Assembly (NCBI GenBank): GCA_034620365.1
Contig: JAQGEQ010000080.1
Span: forward strand, 372,001-436,000
Direction: 5' to 3'
Origin: Pegea sp. RAD2-039
Lineage: Eukaryota; Chordata; Thaliacea; Salpida; Salpidae
Length of the DNA: 64,000 nucleotides
A program made the position numbers and the translations under genes. The notes beneath the pieces are model-generated. The model saw nothing but the letters and a program-made list of their open reading frames with translations, had not been told where the DNA came from and made no database searches. Numbering within the stretch: position 1 is the first letter of the stretch; each line of letters starts with the position of its first letter. Positions 1-12,369 of this stretch are shown piece after piece.

Positions 1-1853
1 GCTGTAAAAAAAAACAAACCTAATACTTTTTTTATAATTTATGTTAACTTTATTCTCTGTCATAGCCTTGGCCCTATTTTAACTTAAGTATTGAATTTGC
101 TTAGAGAACTTTTCATTAAGTGGGGACCATAATTTATCTGAGATATGTACATTATCTAAAATCATTTTCTATAAATATTAAGAATCATTCTTTAAAATAT
201 TTAATAGATATACCATTAGTAAACTAATTTATAAATACTAAATTTTTGCTTTTTCAATTATTTCTAAAAATATACCAGAAGAACTCAAATTTATGACAAT
301 AGATAACACGCATGTTTGATAAAAATAAATAATCTAAAAGTAGGTAGTTTCAATAGCACCGTAATTTTGTTTGGTAAGAAATTAGTTTAATCCCTGTTCC
401 AGATAAAATAAAACAGATTTATTATTTAAAATGTTATTGTGCCTAATAACCTTGCCCTTTAAAAATTTTGAAAAATATATAGTATACCTTTGCCTTAAGC
501 TATAATAAAACAAAATTGTTAGTTTAATAAAATATAATATCGATTAATTTTTGAATTTTTTTTATTTCCCCTTATTTATTATAATACAAATTTTGATATA
601 ATATACATAAGGGTGCTTTTAAAGATCAAAAGATAAAAAAAAATCCCTTTTTATATTAAGTTAATTAAAGCGATTTGAGCCATACAATTATTGTTTTCTT
701 AAGTTATAAATTTTTGTTATAATTTATCCAACTCTTGTGACTTAAGGTCTTAAGATCAGTATATTAAATTTGGTTTTATTTCTTACAGTTCATATCCTTT
801 AAGTTTATGAAAGAAATAGTAGTTTATTTTAACTCTTAGATTTAGATATTAGATATATAAAGCTTGATCATTACTTATTCTATATTCTACCTTTGGTCTC
901 ACACGGTTTTAGTTTTTTAAAAAAACATACCATAGAGCAGTATATACTGAAAAAAATTATGCCTAAATTTTTAAACAGAGTAATACTGTTCTATTTAGCC
1001 TTTTCTAAACTCTAATTCTTGTCCTAGTAAAAATGTATTAAATAAACAGGTTGTATGTGATTATATCAAAGAGTGAAATTTATATAATTACTCTTTTTAA
1101 AAGTACAATTAAAATAATAGTTCTGTAATATTACTAAAAGTATAATTATACTCTAATTGATAAATGTTAAACAACAAACTATTTCAAAAATTAAAATAAA
1201 TAGAATGTTATTTATTAATTGTTAATAAATAGAGGTTTGTTATTCATGTATTTTAAATGCATAAGATCATCAAATGTCAAGTATAAAAATGCATTTGCCT
1301 TCAAATAAATGATACCAAAATGTATGGCAATCAAGAGGGACTTATTTTAATCAAACTTTATGGAATGTTCAGTGTCTTCCTGGTATTTTCATAGTCAAGG
1401 AGGACTATATTCATAGGCATCAGAAGATGACATTTAGTGTTTTTTGAGATTTACTTTTTAAAAAGTTTTGATTTTTTACACAGTAATACCTGGCAGCAAA
1501 ATATTTAACTTCTATCTAAAAATATTACTTATTAATTAATTAATTAATTAATTATTAATTAATATTTTTTAATGAGCTTCGTTTACTACCTCACAGAAAA
1601 TCACGATTAAATATTGATTTATAAACATATAATTTAGATATTTATGAAAGGTCATCTGTGTAAGTATGAGATTTAAAATTTGATTAATTGCTAGAATTTG
1701 ATAACATAGCTCTAGATTTTTTAATCAAATCCAAAAAAAACTTTTACGAACATTTTGTATCAACAATAATTTAAATTTTTAAAGTTTATTTTCTTAAAAA
1801 TAACTTGAAACCATTTAATAAGAAGATATACCACACTGCTCCTGTTACTTCAG
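1..1853. other. AT-rich intergenic, no gene seen
   Basis: No open frame or recognisable domain was found on either strand. The stretch holds an ATTA/TAAT simple repeat at about 1530-1565 and many A/T homopolymer runs. It ends at a pyrimidine-rich splice acceptor (AG at 1852-1853), 13 bases before the proposed start codon of the zinc-finger gene. Confidence 0.6.
1529..1565. repeat. ATTA/TAAT simple repeat
   Basis: About nine near-perfect tetranucleotide repeats with one slip in phase. It sits in intergenic DNA upstream of the zinc-finger gene and has no evident function. Confidence 0.8.
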
Positions 1854-1866
1854 AAATTAACGTGTC

Positions 1867-4800
1867 ATGGCTAGTTTTAATTGCAAAAATCTTTCAGTCA
1901 GCAGTTCAAAGGTAGGTTTTCATATTTTCTGAATAGGTTGTTACTGAACTTAACAATTCAATTATTGTAGCCATTTATTTTAGCTAGTGATTAAGAACTC
2001 TGTTTATGTACTTTTATGTAAAAAAGTTTTTCAATCTAATTTTAAGTTTTTCATTATACCTAATTAACTAAATCTAAAAAACTTGATTAAATATACTTTA
2101 AAAAATAAAATTTAGCTTATGAAATTGATGATTTGATAATGTATTTAAATATTTTATTTAATATTTGTCTTGCTTAAAACCTGTCTAAATCATTTGATAT
2201 GATCTTTAGACAATCTTAGAAAGCAGCCAAAGATATATTTACTGTTTAAAATATATAATACTTATTAATTTTGCTTAATTAGTATTATAAGTTTATAATT
2301 ACAATAAAATTTTACAGTTTTAATACAAAATGTAAAATAAAACACCTAAAGGCTGATCATAATTAATATTAAGTAAGATATTAAAATGGTAACTTTTAAT
2401 TTTACTTCATATTTATATTATTAGTAGATGCTTCATGCTTACTAAAAGTATATTTATTCATACTCTTAAATTTTCTTAAATACTTTAAGGGTAATAAATT
2501 TTAGAACTTGGCTGTATATATGTTCAAGAAAAGATTTTAAGACTCAAGTAGATATAAATATTTATATTTATATTACTATATATTATATGCATTTGCTTTT
2601 GTGAACTAAAAATATATGAAAACATACTTTTATAGTTATAGTCTGTTAAAGTTAATATGTCTCAAAATATTAATAAAATGTTGGAGCCAAATTTACCTGA
2701 AAGTAAAAGTGAACTCTTACAGCCTTTAGAAGTGGAAAGAAAAATGGATGATCATCGAAATATTGGATGTTTTGAGGAAACTTACGAAGATACATTTCCT
2801 TACTTCTCTTATGATCAATTGTCGCCTAGTAAGCTATTTGTAACATCAATATAGTTTTTCACACTTAATGGTTTTTTAATCATATACTTTTGAATCAATC
2901 AGTTAATATATATATTGTTTATATATATATTAACAAGACTTTTATTTTCAAAGAATTAACTCTAAAATTTCCCAGTAAAATGCTCTGAAAGATTTTCTTT
3001 AAGATTTTTCTTTGTAGTAATATCATCTATATAATAAAGCTATTACAGATAGAGGTAGATGGGAAACCATATTTATATAATAGAACTCTTGCCACGTTTG
3101 TCTAAAATGACTTAAATATTTTATCTTAACACTAACTTGTTATAGATGACTTTTTCTTTAATGCTGATGGAGGTCACGAAAGTTTCTCACAAAGTACTTT
3201 AATGGACAATCTAGAAGGAAAATTGCCATTTGATTGTCAAAATATAAAAAGCTTAGAACAAAAATCCCCTTGTAAAAGTGATGATTCTAAGCAATTACAG
3301 ACACAGCGGCATGAAACTAAGGAAGTAGAAAAATCTTTTACCATGGAAGCTTCCTCTGAGATTCCTAGATCTTTTGATAAAATTGTTCTAAGCTCCCAAC
3401 CCAAGGTTTGTTACGTAAATGATGCAGAACATCACAATGGAAACGTTAACTTACAACCGATAAATCAGTATCCAACTCAATTAAACCAGAATAAAAATCA
3501 GGTTTCAAACAACTTACAACCTGCTTTTGATCAAAATGGATCTAAGAGTTTAAAAACAAAGGTTGTTGAGCAATTTCGTAACAACGACCTGAAAACTGCT
3601 CAATGCATGACGCCATTTTGTGAACCGAAGAATGTTTTGTCGTTGGTGGAGTGTGTGGCTATTCGGCCACAGCAACAACCTGCTAAGATTAATGGAAATC
3701 TAAACAATAATATGTTTTCCATTGTTAGCCGATCAAAAACAGATTTTCAGACCATTTCCAGTAGTTGCAATTACATCGATATTGCTCAACGCACTTCTAT
3801 GATGAAAAAGGGAACTGTTCAACGGTTTGCTACTAACTCAGTCACAAGTGCTAGTTTCCAGCATAATCCAGATACTATCAACACTAAGAAAGTGCTCATA
3901 CCGTCTGTTCCTACAATTGGACTCAATAATGGAATAAATCGTAAAAGACGTGGTCGGCCTTCAGCCGCCATGGCGGTTAATCAGGCAAAAATGTCAATGC
4001 TTCAGGCTCAAACGACGAATGGTCTTCTGGTATGCTGTCAGTTTCAAGCAAATAGAGTATTCGTTTGCTCATTTTGCCCAGAAGTAAGTAAACTTTATTT
4101 TTTTTTGGCCGGTTTTTTATATAACAAGAATTGTTTTACAAGATTTTCAGCAGCCATGAGCTAATCAAGCAGCATGCATTATTATATCATCATCAACACC
4201 ATCCTTATAAATGCCTTGAATGTCAAGTAGGATTTCTTAACCGGTTCAATAATAATTGTTATCAGTACTTTGGTCACAACTGCAGAAACTCGGCACAACT
4301 TGAATGCAAAAGGTACTTTTTTTATACAAAAGTTTATGCAACAACGTTTTGTTATTAGTGCAGTTACTACTTTATGTAAACATTATTATATTAGTTACAT
4401 CTTATCATGAATAATATCTTTGCAGATGCCAGAGGTTTTTTCCATCTTGGAATTTACTTGCACAGCATGCAGCATACCATACTGACCAAGATCAAGAATA
4501 CGAAAGAGAGTTTCTCCACTTATGTAAGTCGTACAGGTGTCGAGAGTGTTTAACTCTCGGCACCTATAATGAACTGCAAGATGAAACAAGTGTAGAAAGC
4601 CAGCAAAATATATGGTGGGTAAAATAATATTTTGTAAAGAAAAACTATTATTTTGACATAAAGTAAACTGTCTTAAAATTGTTATAAATCAAGATATAAT
4701 TGCTTTCCTGACTTACGTAAATTTTGCAATAAATGACCAAAAATACTTTCTGAATGAAAACCTATTTTTGTTATGTTATTTAAACCAATTTGTTTTACAG

Positions 4801-5011
4801 TCAGCAAGAACCGGTTGCTTATATCGATCTCACCACGAGCGAGGTTGAACAGGTGGTAAAAACACCTGATGAAGAACTTACAAGCTATGTAAAGCCCCAA
4901 CAAGAAAATGTTGAGCCGTGTATACCAGCAATGGACTGTAATGAGCGCTCGCCTGTTGTCATTACTCACACGGGATTCCATCAAGATATTAACGACTTAT
5001 GGGACTTGTAG
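1867..5011 (+). CDS. C2H2 zinc-finger / AT-hook protein, six exons
   Basis: Exons read as 1867-1911, 2642-2828, 3146-4083, 4143-4312, 4426-4614 and 4801-5011. All junctions are GT-AG and the frame stays open for 579 aa. A basic AT-hook-like patch (RKRRGRP) lies near residue 343. A canonical finger follows near 384-404 (C-x2-C-x12-H-x4-H, beginning VCSFC) and another near 445-465 (C-x2-C-x12-H-x3-H, CKRC...HAAYH). Between them is a cysteine/histidine-rich stretch starting YKCLEC. An intron interrupts each canonical finger. The first 330 residues are polar and low in complexity and the C-terminus is acidic. The role is probably nuclear DNA or RNA binding; I cannot name an orthologue. The first 45-base exon is inferred from a strong AAG/gtaggt donor and an in-frame join; if wrong, the start is ATG 2657. 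A polyadenylation signal lies at 5187. Confidence 0.75.
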
Positions 5012-5186
5012 TCCATACTAGTTTTCCTTCTTCAGAAGAAACTATTCTGCCGCATTTAATCGCGTCTTAAATGTTTAGTAGTCACTATAAAGTATGTTCG
5101 TAAATGTGTAACTTAATGAGTTTTATTGTAATTATTATTGCGATTCACTACTATTTATTCTCAAATATACTCATAATCCTAAATGA

Positions 5187-5192
5187 AATAAA
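5187..5192 (+). terminator. AATAAA polyadenylation signal of zinc-finger gene
   Basis: A canonical hexamer about 175 bases after the stop codon, followed by a T/GT-rich stretch (TGTGTTGTTATATTTG), as expected of a cleavage/polyadenylation site. Confidence 0.6.
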
Positions 5193-7973
5193 AGATATTT
5201 TAAATATGTGTTGTTATATTTGAATTAAAGTTTATTTTCTGTGATAATTTGGTTGCAAGATTAATTAGAAGATAAATTAAAATAAATTATATGTGGCTTA
5301 CATAACTTTTACACTTATGCATAGATTAACTTTTGCAAGAAAACCCAAATAACAGTTAATAAGTTAGTGAAATGCTAACAAAAAATAAAGTTTTATAGCA
5401 TAATCCTTTGCAATCTGAATTAAGTGAAATAATAAAGTTTAATTTAAAAAGGACATCAAATTTAACGATTAAATGATTACGTTAGAGATTTGCGCTTACA
5501 AAAAGCTAGAGATATCTAAAATTTTGTATTTTTATAAGTCCAAAACAAGTAGTGAAGTATATTCTATATCTATACAATAAAAGTATGAAATTTTCCGGTT
5601 TTACATCAACATACGATTATCAGCAAAATCATTTTTATGTTTTTAAATGAAATTCATTATAATAGTAAGATAATTACATATAAAAAAGAAGTAATAACCG
5701 TATAAAACAAATATTTTAGTACTTTTTTCCATTTAAATCTAAAGAAAACAAGTTAAAACGTTTATTTTTTCAATTTAAAACTAATATACAAAGATTTATG
5801 TTTAGTTTATCATGTATCTGTTATTAGAAAATTCCACTTTTACTCTTCTGAAGGCGATAAAAGTTATTTAACTAACCAGTTTGATTGAACAATTCTTTTA
5901 TGAGTGTGATTAAGGCATTTTACCAAAATTTGAATTAAACCTTTGATATCAACTAATGAAAAAAAAGATAAATGTTTTTTAATATAAAGTAAGTATTTCA
6001 TTTTATAGTCAGTTTTAACAAATATGAGTTTTTATTCTTAAATCTGTAATGAAGTCTTGTATCAGTTTTTATTTTAAATAATTGTATAGAATTATAACAA
6101 AATAGATTACATAAATGTTTAATTTTTATGATTTGTTAATTTAGTAAATTTAGTAACACAAAAAATTAAGAAACACAACATATATTAATTTACTGTGATA
6201 TTTTATTATACCATATTTTTAAACTTAGTTTTTTATTACTAGTAGCAAAAAAAGTAATTAACTTTATATAAAACAATTATAAACTTCAGTAGGTTATATA
6301 ATTGCTTCTTGCTAATCTAAAAGTTATTGTTTTGCGTTTTAAAAAAACATTGTTTTTGTAAGATGTCAAATGCTTCATAGCTTATATAAATTTTAACAAC
6401 TCTTAAGAAGATTACAAATATTACAATATAATTGAAATAATTACTCTTGTTGGTTTATTAATGCAATGTAGGTATAGTTTTAAGATCACTGTGCAGCAAC
6501 TGCAATACGTTTACTGAATCCAAAAATCTAAATTATAAAAATTATGCAGAAAAATATAAGGTTTTTAATGTTGAAACAATTTTTAAAGATAATAACGACT
6601 ACTAAGTCACCATTAGTAGCATTAAATCTATTCTAACAATAACTTGATTATAAAAATATCAAACGAATTAAAAACATTTGATAATAATAATAACATCACT
6701 AAAAATTTATCTTTATTTTATGTACTTTTGAATTTCTGGCAGTTCCCAGTCAAAGCAAACCTTATTATTACTATTATTATTATTAGTGTGTATTTGTGAT
6801 GAAACCAATATAAGTTTTAAGTAGCTTGATTGCAAAAATTATTAGATTTTTATGATCTAGAAGGTAAATAGTGCTTATTAAACAGATATGAAAATTTATC
6901 ATTGCACTTTGTTATCTTTTCAAATTCAATTTGGCAATTCAAAATATTTTAACTAAATCATTGTAACCCATAAAAAATTAAACTCAAGACTTTTTATTTA
7001 AATAATTAATTTTAAAACAAATTTAGTGGCTTGCTACATACTGTTTTATTACTTGTTCAATTATGCAATTATTTAAGTCGAAAATGAAAACCAGATGTTT
7101 TAAATTGTAGAACCTTTCACAGTCAAAAATTATTAGTGATAAATACAATCAAGAAAACTAACTTAGAAAGATTTAATCATTATTAAAGTCTTATACAAAT
7201 CAAAGTCTACTTCAAAGGTGAACAAATGTAATCAGTTGAGATTTCAACAACCTTTTTAACTTTAACATAATCATAAAATTTTACATCAAACATAAATAGT
7301 TATATTGGAATCTTTTTTAAGGTTCCAAATCGTATGCTGCATGAAACGCTTATGTATTTTCTTCTATTATTTTCTATCAACAATTCTAATTCAAATTTTC
7401 AATAAAAGTTTGTGTTGATTTCGTTTAATTCCCTTTGCTAATTTTTTTTTCGTTCTGTCTATTTGATGAAACTATTTTTTTCACATTATTTTTTATAAAA
7501 TAAATAAAATATTTTTTTAACATAGATTATTATGAGATATTTTTGTTCTCATTATTTTTATTTCCTTTTATTCCCTTATTATAATATCACATGTTTGTTA
7601 ATATCGTAAGTTTATTTATACAAACATCATCTCAAACATTTTTTCGTTGATATACTGTAGCTGATATGACAAATTAACACATTTTATACTTGACAAACAA
7701 AAACTTTTACGTTTTAGAATATTTTTCTAACTTTTTAAGTTATGTAAACTGTTAATTTTAATGTTTGAAAAATATAAAGCAAAAATGACATTAACACTAA
7801 TCAGTTTATAGGGTAATAACCAATAGTAAATTTTAAAGTAAAACAATTTTGACTTTATTTTCACTTAGCAAACTTTAAATTCGACATTTTATTAAATACA
7901 GTGAGACAGATGCCTTGTTGTTTATTACTATTATTTGAAACTCTGTAAGTGTAGTTTTTGACGGGCTAGATAG

Positions 7974-8022
7974 ATGGTTAGCATGAAATTATCACGAAGT
8001 TTTCATCTTTCATGCTAACCAT
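7974..8022. repeat. Perfect inverted repeat / hairpin, 15-bp arms
   Basis: Arms 7974-7988 (ATGGTTAGCATGAAA) and 8008-8022 are exact reverse complements, separated by 19 bases. The transcript could fold into a stable hairpin. It is shorter than most animal pre-miRNAs and has no adjoining gene, so its role is unknown. Confidence 0.75.
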
Positions 8023-8148
8023 GAAATAAAAATTCCATTTTTCTCATCCTACTAATTCTTCTGTACTTTTATGTTGATTCATCTTTAGTATATTCATTTA
8101 TTGCTAATTATCAAACGCATAAATTTAGTAATTTTAATATTATAACTA

Positions 8149-8156
8149 TGACGTCA
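8149..8156. promoter_or_regulatory. Palindromic CRE (TGACGTCA) in a less AT-rich island
   Basis: A full consensus cAMP-response element, the site bound by CREB/ATF bZIP dimers. It sits in about 150 bases that are clearly richer in G+C than the surroundings. A good splice donor (CAA/gtgagt) follows at 8210. This could be a promoter plus a short leader exon of the downstream SKP1-like gene, but no direct link is visible. Confidence 0.3.
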
Positions 8157-10439
8157 CGACTACTGGTAACCGCTAGTTAGCAGTAGATGAACTACAACTT
8201 GAAATTCAAGTGAGTTTACTCTTGTTTGTTTCTTGCGCTTCACTAACTTCAATATTTGTCAGATATTAGAACCAATTAGTATTTGAAAACGCCCTAAGAA
8301 CTGTCAGTTTTTTTAATGATACCAAGTCCTTAGATTTCTAAATAAGGAGCTTTAAAGAAGGTATATACACTCCCAACATTTTTTTCCTAACAATAAGCTT
8401 TTGTGCAAAAAGGAAATGTTATTACTTGTTGTCAATGATCTTGAAGATAAAAATCGGAGATATACTTTTAACTTGAATGAGGTTCAAAAATTATTACAAA
8501 AATAAAATAAAGACGCTAGAATTAAAGCAAACATTTTTAGATATAAAATAATTTGATTGTCTTGTATAGTTCTGATCAAGCAAATTTAAGACAAAAAAAT
8601 AAAGTTATGGCAATAAACGATTATGTGATTTTTTATTTTGAAGTTATCACTTAGAAAAGTTAATTTGCGTCACCAAAAAAATTTGTTTAACTTAACTACT
8701 GTCAAGTACCTTGTTCACAAGATTTAGCTTGAAAGTAAATTATGCTTGACGGATAGTAGCGTTGGATGAAATGCTGATGGTTGGTATTTGATAAATGTAA
8801 AGACTTACCTTTAAAGTACCTCATAGCAGTCTGATTATGTATCATTGCATATGCAGTGAATATTTTATGACAAAAAATATTAGTTGTGATTTTCAAGTTT
8901 TATATAAAATATTGTAAGTGATTAAAAGTTGTAGTTTTCGTTTTATTTTCAAATTAATTTCTTTTAATTTGAAAAATTTTTTTTTAATTAGTTTTTGACC
9001 ATATTCCACTTTTTACAGGAGTTTTACGCTTCATTCTAAGAACTTGATGGCCACCTTTAAACCATTGCTAAGTATATTATACCAATTTCTATATTTTTAT
9101 TAATTCTTAAGATTGTAAAACCACATAGTTACTTATATATACAGTTTTCAGCAATTATCATTTTTCTACTTTGCACTATAAATATAATTAAGACATTCAA
9201 TTGATCATTTACCTTTCTAAGCAAAAACTAATCAGTAAGTCACAATATCGTCGCAAGATAACGTACTAAAAGAGAATTGCTTATGTGATTTTTATAACAA
9301 GAAAAGTTAAATGAAATAAGAAGAATAGAGATTCCCTTGTTATTGGTATTTTGTAAAAAGCTCATAGTTTCCTGATTGTAAAAGTAAAAACATTTCAGGT
9401 TTAATCTCAAAAAATATTAAATAAACTTCTTTGTTCACAATTATCCAAAAAACCTAATGGATAACTAAACCAATCCAAAATTTGTAAAGTACTTAAGCCC
9501 TTAGGCTGCGTTCAAACTACTTGTGTAGAGTAAAAATCGGTGAGAAAGTTTCGATAATGACCAGTAGTAAGAGATAGCAGTCTATATATGGTGGTAATCA
9601 TATTGATACATCAGTAAATGCATGAGAACCGAATAAATCAACTCTAAATTTAAAACAAATTTAACATTTCTGCGTTATCTTAAAATTTTATCGAGCTGTT
9701 GTTATTAGATATTATCATAACGTTTTCTGTTGTGAAATTTTCTGTTTAAGCTTATATTTAAAATGCTTGAATTAAGTATCTTAAAAAATCGATAAAAAAT
9801 TAAAAGTACTTTTAGTTTATTTCAAGAGATCAAAATATTGAGAAAATTATCTGTAAATCTAAAATTTATCATTTTAATTTTGAATTAACAACAAATCATG
9901 ATATTTACCCTTGCTAAGACATTTGTTCATTTTGTGTAAATAATTAAACTACATTTAATTTATCTTCTAGTAAATATTTTCGAAAATCACAAGCCTTATG
10001 TACTTTATCTGTTTGAATTTAATATTTTTTAACAAGGTTTGAAATAAAATTCTTTGAGTAAGTTTTCCTTTGTGCAACTTTAACCATTAGTTAGCAAACT
10101 GGATATCTTTAATTAAATCTATTACAGAATAAAATCTTAGTTTTGTATACTAGAATACTATTCTAAAAATGAAAATTTCGTAAATCACTATCTAGCAAGG
10201 ATCTCAGATCATATTTTGCAAGAGTTATTTTTCTAAGTTTAATAAACCTAAGGAAATACTAATTTAAGATTATACTTAATTGTAGATCAAAGAAAGCATG
10301 AATTGAATTTAATATAATTAGGCTAATTTATCGATTGTTTAATAGCAAAATAAAAAAAAATATAATTACGAGAAGAGTCAAATAAATATGTTGGCTTACT
10401 TGCGTAGGTTCAAATCTTTTTTGTCAAACACATGGCTAC

Positions 10440-10660
10440 ATTAAGACACGAGCTAAGAAATACAAGAAGTATCTTCTTTAAACATTGGTTAATAGTATCA
10501 CCGCATTGTGTTTGATTATGGCAAATCAAAGACCTTTGGATTAGGCAGAAAACCTACAATTGATTGACCAAGTATCATTCTCGCAGATCAATGCACCGTG
10601 TCTTTGCAGTAGTTTGGCTACTGTCCACTATAATCAAAACTCACTCAGAGGTAGGAAAAA
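10440..10660 (+). mobile_element. Possible DNA-transposon relic
   Basis: A less AT-rich patch whose conceptual translation includes FGLGRKPTI, reminiscent of the basic linker in Tc1/mariner transposases, followed by stops. No terminal repeats or target duplications were found. Weak. Confidence 0.12.
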
Positions 10661-12369
10661 CGTCAACTTAAATAATTAAAAAAATTATGAAGCTTTTTTG
10701 GAAAAATAATAGGAACAATCTGTTTTTATACTTTTTAAAAATATTTTTTTATTCGATTTACGAATTTTGTGAATTCTCTGTAAACTCACTTCTGTGTGAT
10801 TTCTTTTAATTCTAAATGAATACCAAATACTTTTAAAATTTCGTACAAATGCATATACTACCTCATGTTTTCTATGCAAAATTTATTTCTTGGGAAATAA
10901 AAGATCTTTTAAAGATTAGTTCTCTGATAGCAAATATTTAACTTATGGCGCCAGATAATATTATCTGATCAAACTTTTTTTTTACCAATTTTAGATGAAA
11001 AGATATCTAACCACCACATCGCTTTTTATTGCAAAACTTTTTATTCTAACAAACAGATTAAATAAGAAAACTATCTTTTAATAAGTTTTTATAGAAAAAT
11101 TTAATAACTCTTTTAAACATCTTCCTTTTTCACAAAATGATCATCTGCGAATATCTCACAGTCGCAATAAATATAGATTACCATGATAAAAAGTTTATAA
11201 TTTGGAAATAAACAATGCAATCCATCATAAATTTCAATGGATTTTTTGTCTTTCAGTAAAAAAATTCTAGTACAACATCTTTTTCATTGAAATCTTTTAA
11301 TTCAGAAAAAGAAAATAATGTAGTCAGTGATATTACTGTTAAGGTTTATTTAAGCTTAATTAATCAATTTTATGTATACAATTGTAATAAATGGATCTTA
11401 TTTTTCTCTTTTAATTGACTTACTAATAGTATTATATGTAATATAACAAAATATTTGTTTTTTAAGGATGTGTTCTAGTGAAATTTTTAAATTTGAATAC
11501 TATTTTAAAACTTATTTTATTTATGCAATAAAACTATCTAAAAATTACCTGTAAAAGCCATTTTGTGATGATATATGAGCATGGTACTATAAATTGCAAA
11601 ATGATACTTTATAAGAATTTACAACTTAATCAGTTATACTGCAGTAAATTTAAAGAATTTATTTAGAATATTAAACAAAAAATAAAATTGACGCAGACTT
11701 TAAAAGTTGTAAATAATATAGAGAGATGAACAAGAGTTTATATTTTGATGCATATTTGTATATGTATACAGCTACAGTAAGTAAGGCTACATTCTCCTTA
11801 CTGCTAGCACAAAAAAGGGAAAAAAAAGCAGACAGTCTGCATGCATGTAGTCATATTATTAAAACTCTGAGCTGTAGCAACAACACAGTCCATAGAGTTG
11901 TTTTTTTTTGTTACATTTTATTTTCAAGCTTCTTATAAAAAAACCTTAGGACTAATTATCTAGCCAACAGTTAAAGTATTTATGGAATAACTGCTCTAAG
12001 TATCGTTTTAAAATTATATTTAAATAATATAGATAAAAAATATTTTAAAAATAGTCAGCTCAACTGATTTATTTTAATACAAGTTTTTTTATGTTTCTAT
12101 CTCATATAATTAGACTTTTGGTTACTTTGAATAGTTATTTTGTCAAAAATATTATGCATGAAGTTATTGTTTTAAACAAACTATAGAAGTGTTTTGTATT
12201 ATGATACTATATTGTTATGAAATAACAATGGTCAGTTGCAATTATACTATACTTCATAAATTTCATATAATTTAAGTTATAAAACTTATCAATGCATAAT
12301 TTTGTAAGATTTGTATTAAATTAAACCAGACTCTTTTCTTTACTAGATTGATTTCACTATCAACAAAAT

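Larger units (their letters stand above)
5193..12346. other. Long AT-rich gene desert
   Basis: About 7 kb in which I see no convincing coding gene. Short open frames (8702-8896 minus, 10685-10879 minus, 11726-11938 plus) lack codon bias, homology or supporting splice structure. Contents noted separately are a TTA/TAA microsatellite near 6680-6790, a hairpin at 7974-8022, a less AT-rich island with a CRE at 8149, and a possible transposon relic near 10.44-10.66 kb. Part of this may be a first intron of the SKP1-like gene. Confidence 0.55.

Noticed and set aside
8702-8896. A minus-strand coding exon ending at a GTAAGT donor
   Set aside because: The donor lies inside the open frame, and no partner exon with compatible phase or similarity could be found.
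10395-10425. B-box-like GGTTCAAATCT
   Set aside because: No A box at the right distance upstream and no tRNA fold.
11726-11938. A 70-codon plus-strand frame as a gene
   Set aside because: No upstream acceptor with leader, no motif, and composition like random AT-rich sequence; possibly part of an old repeat.
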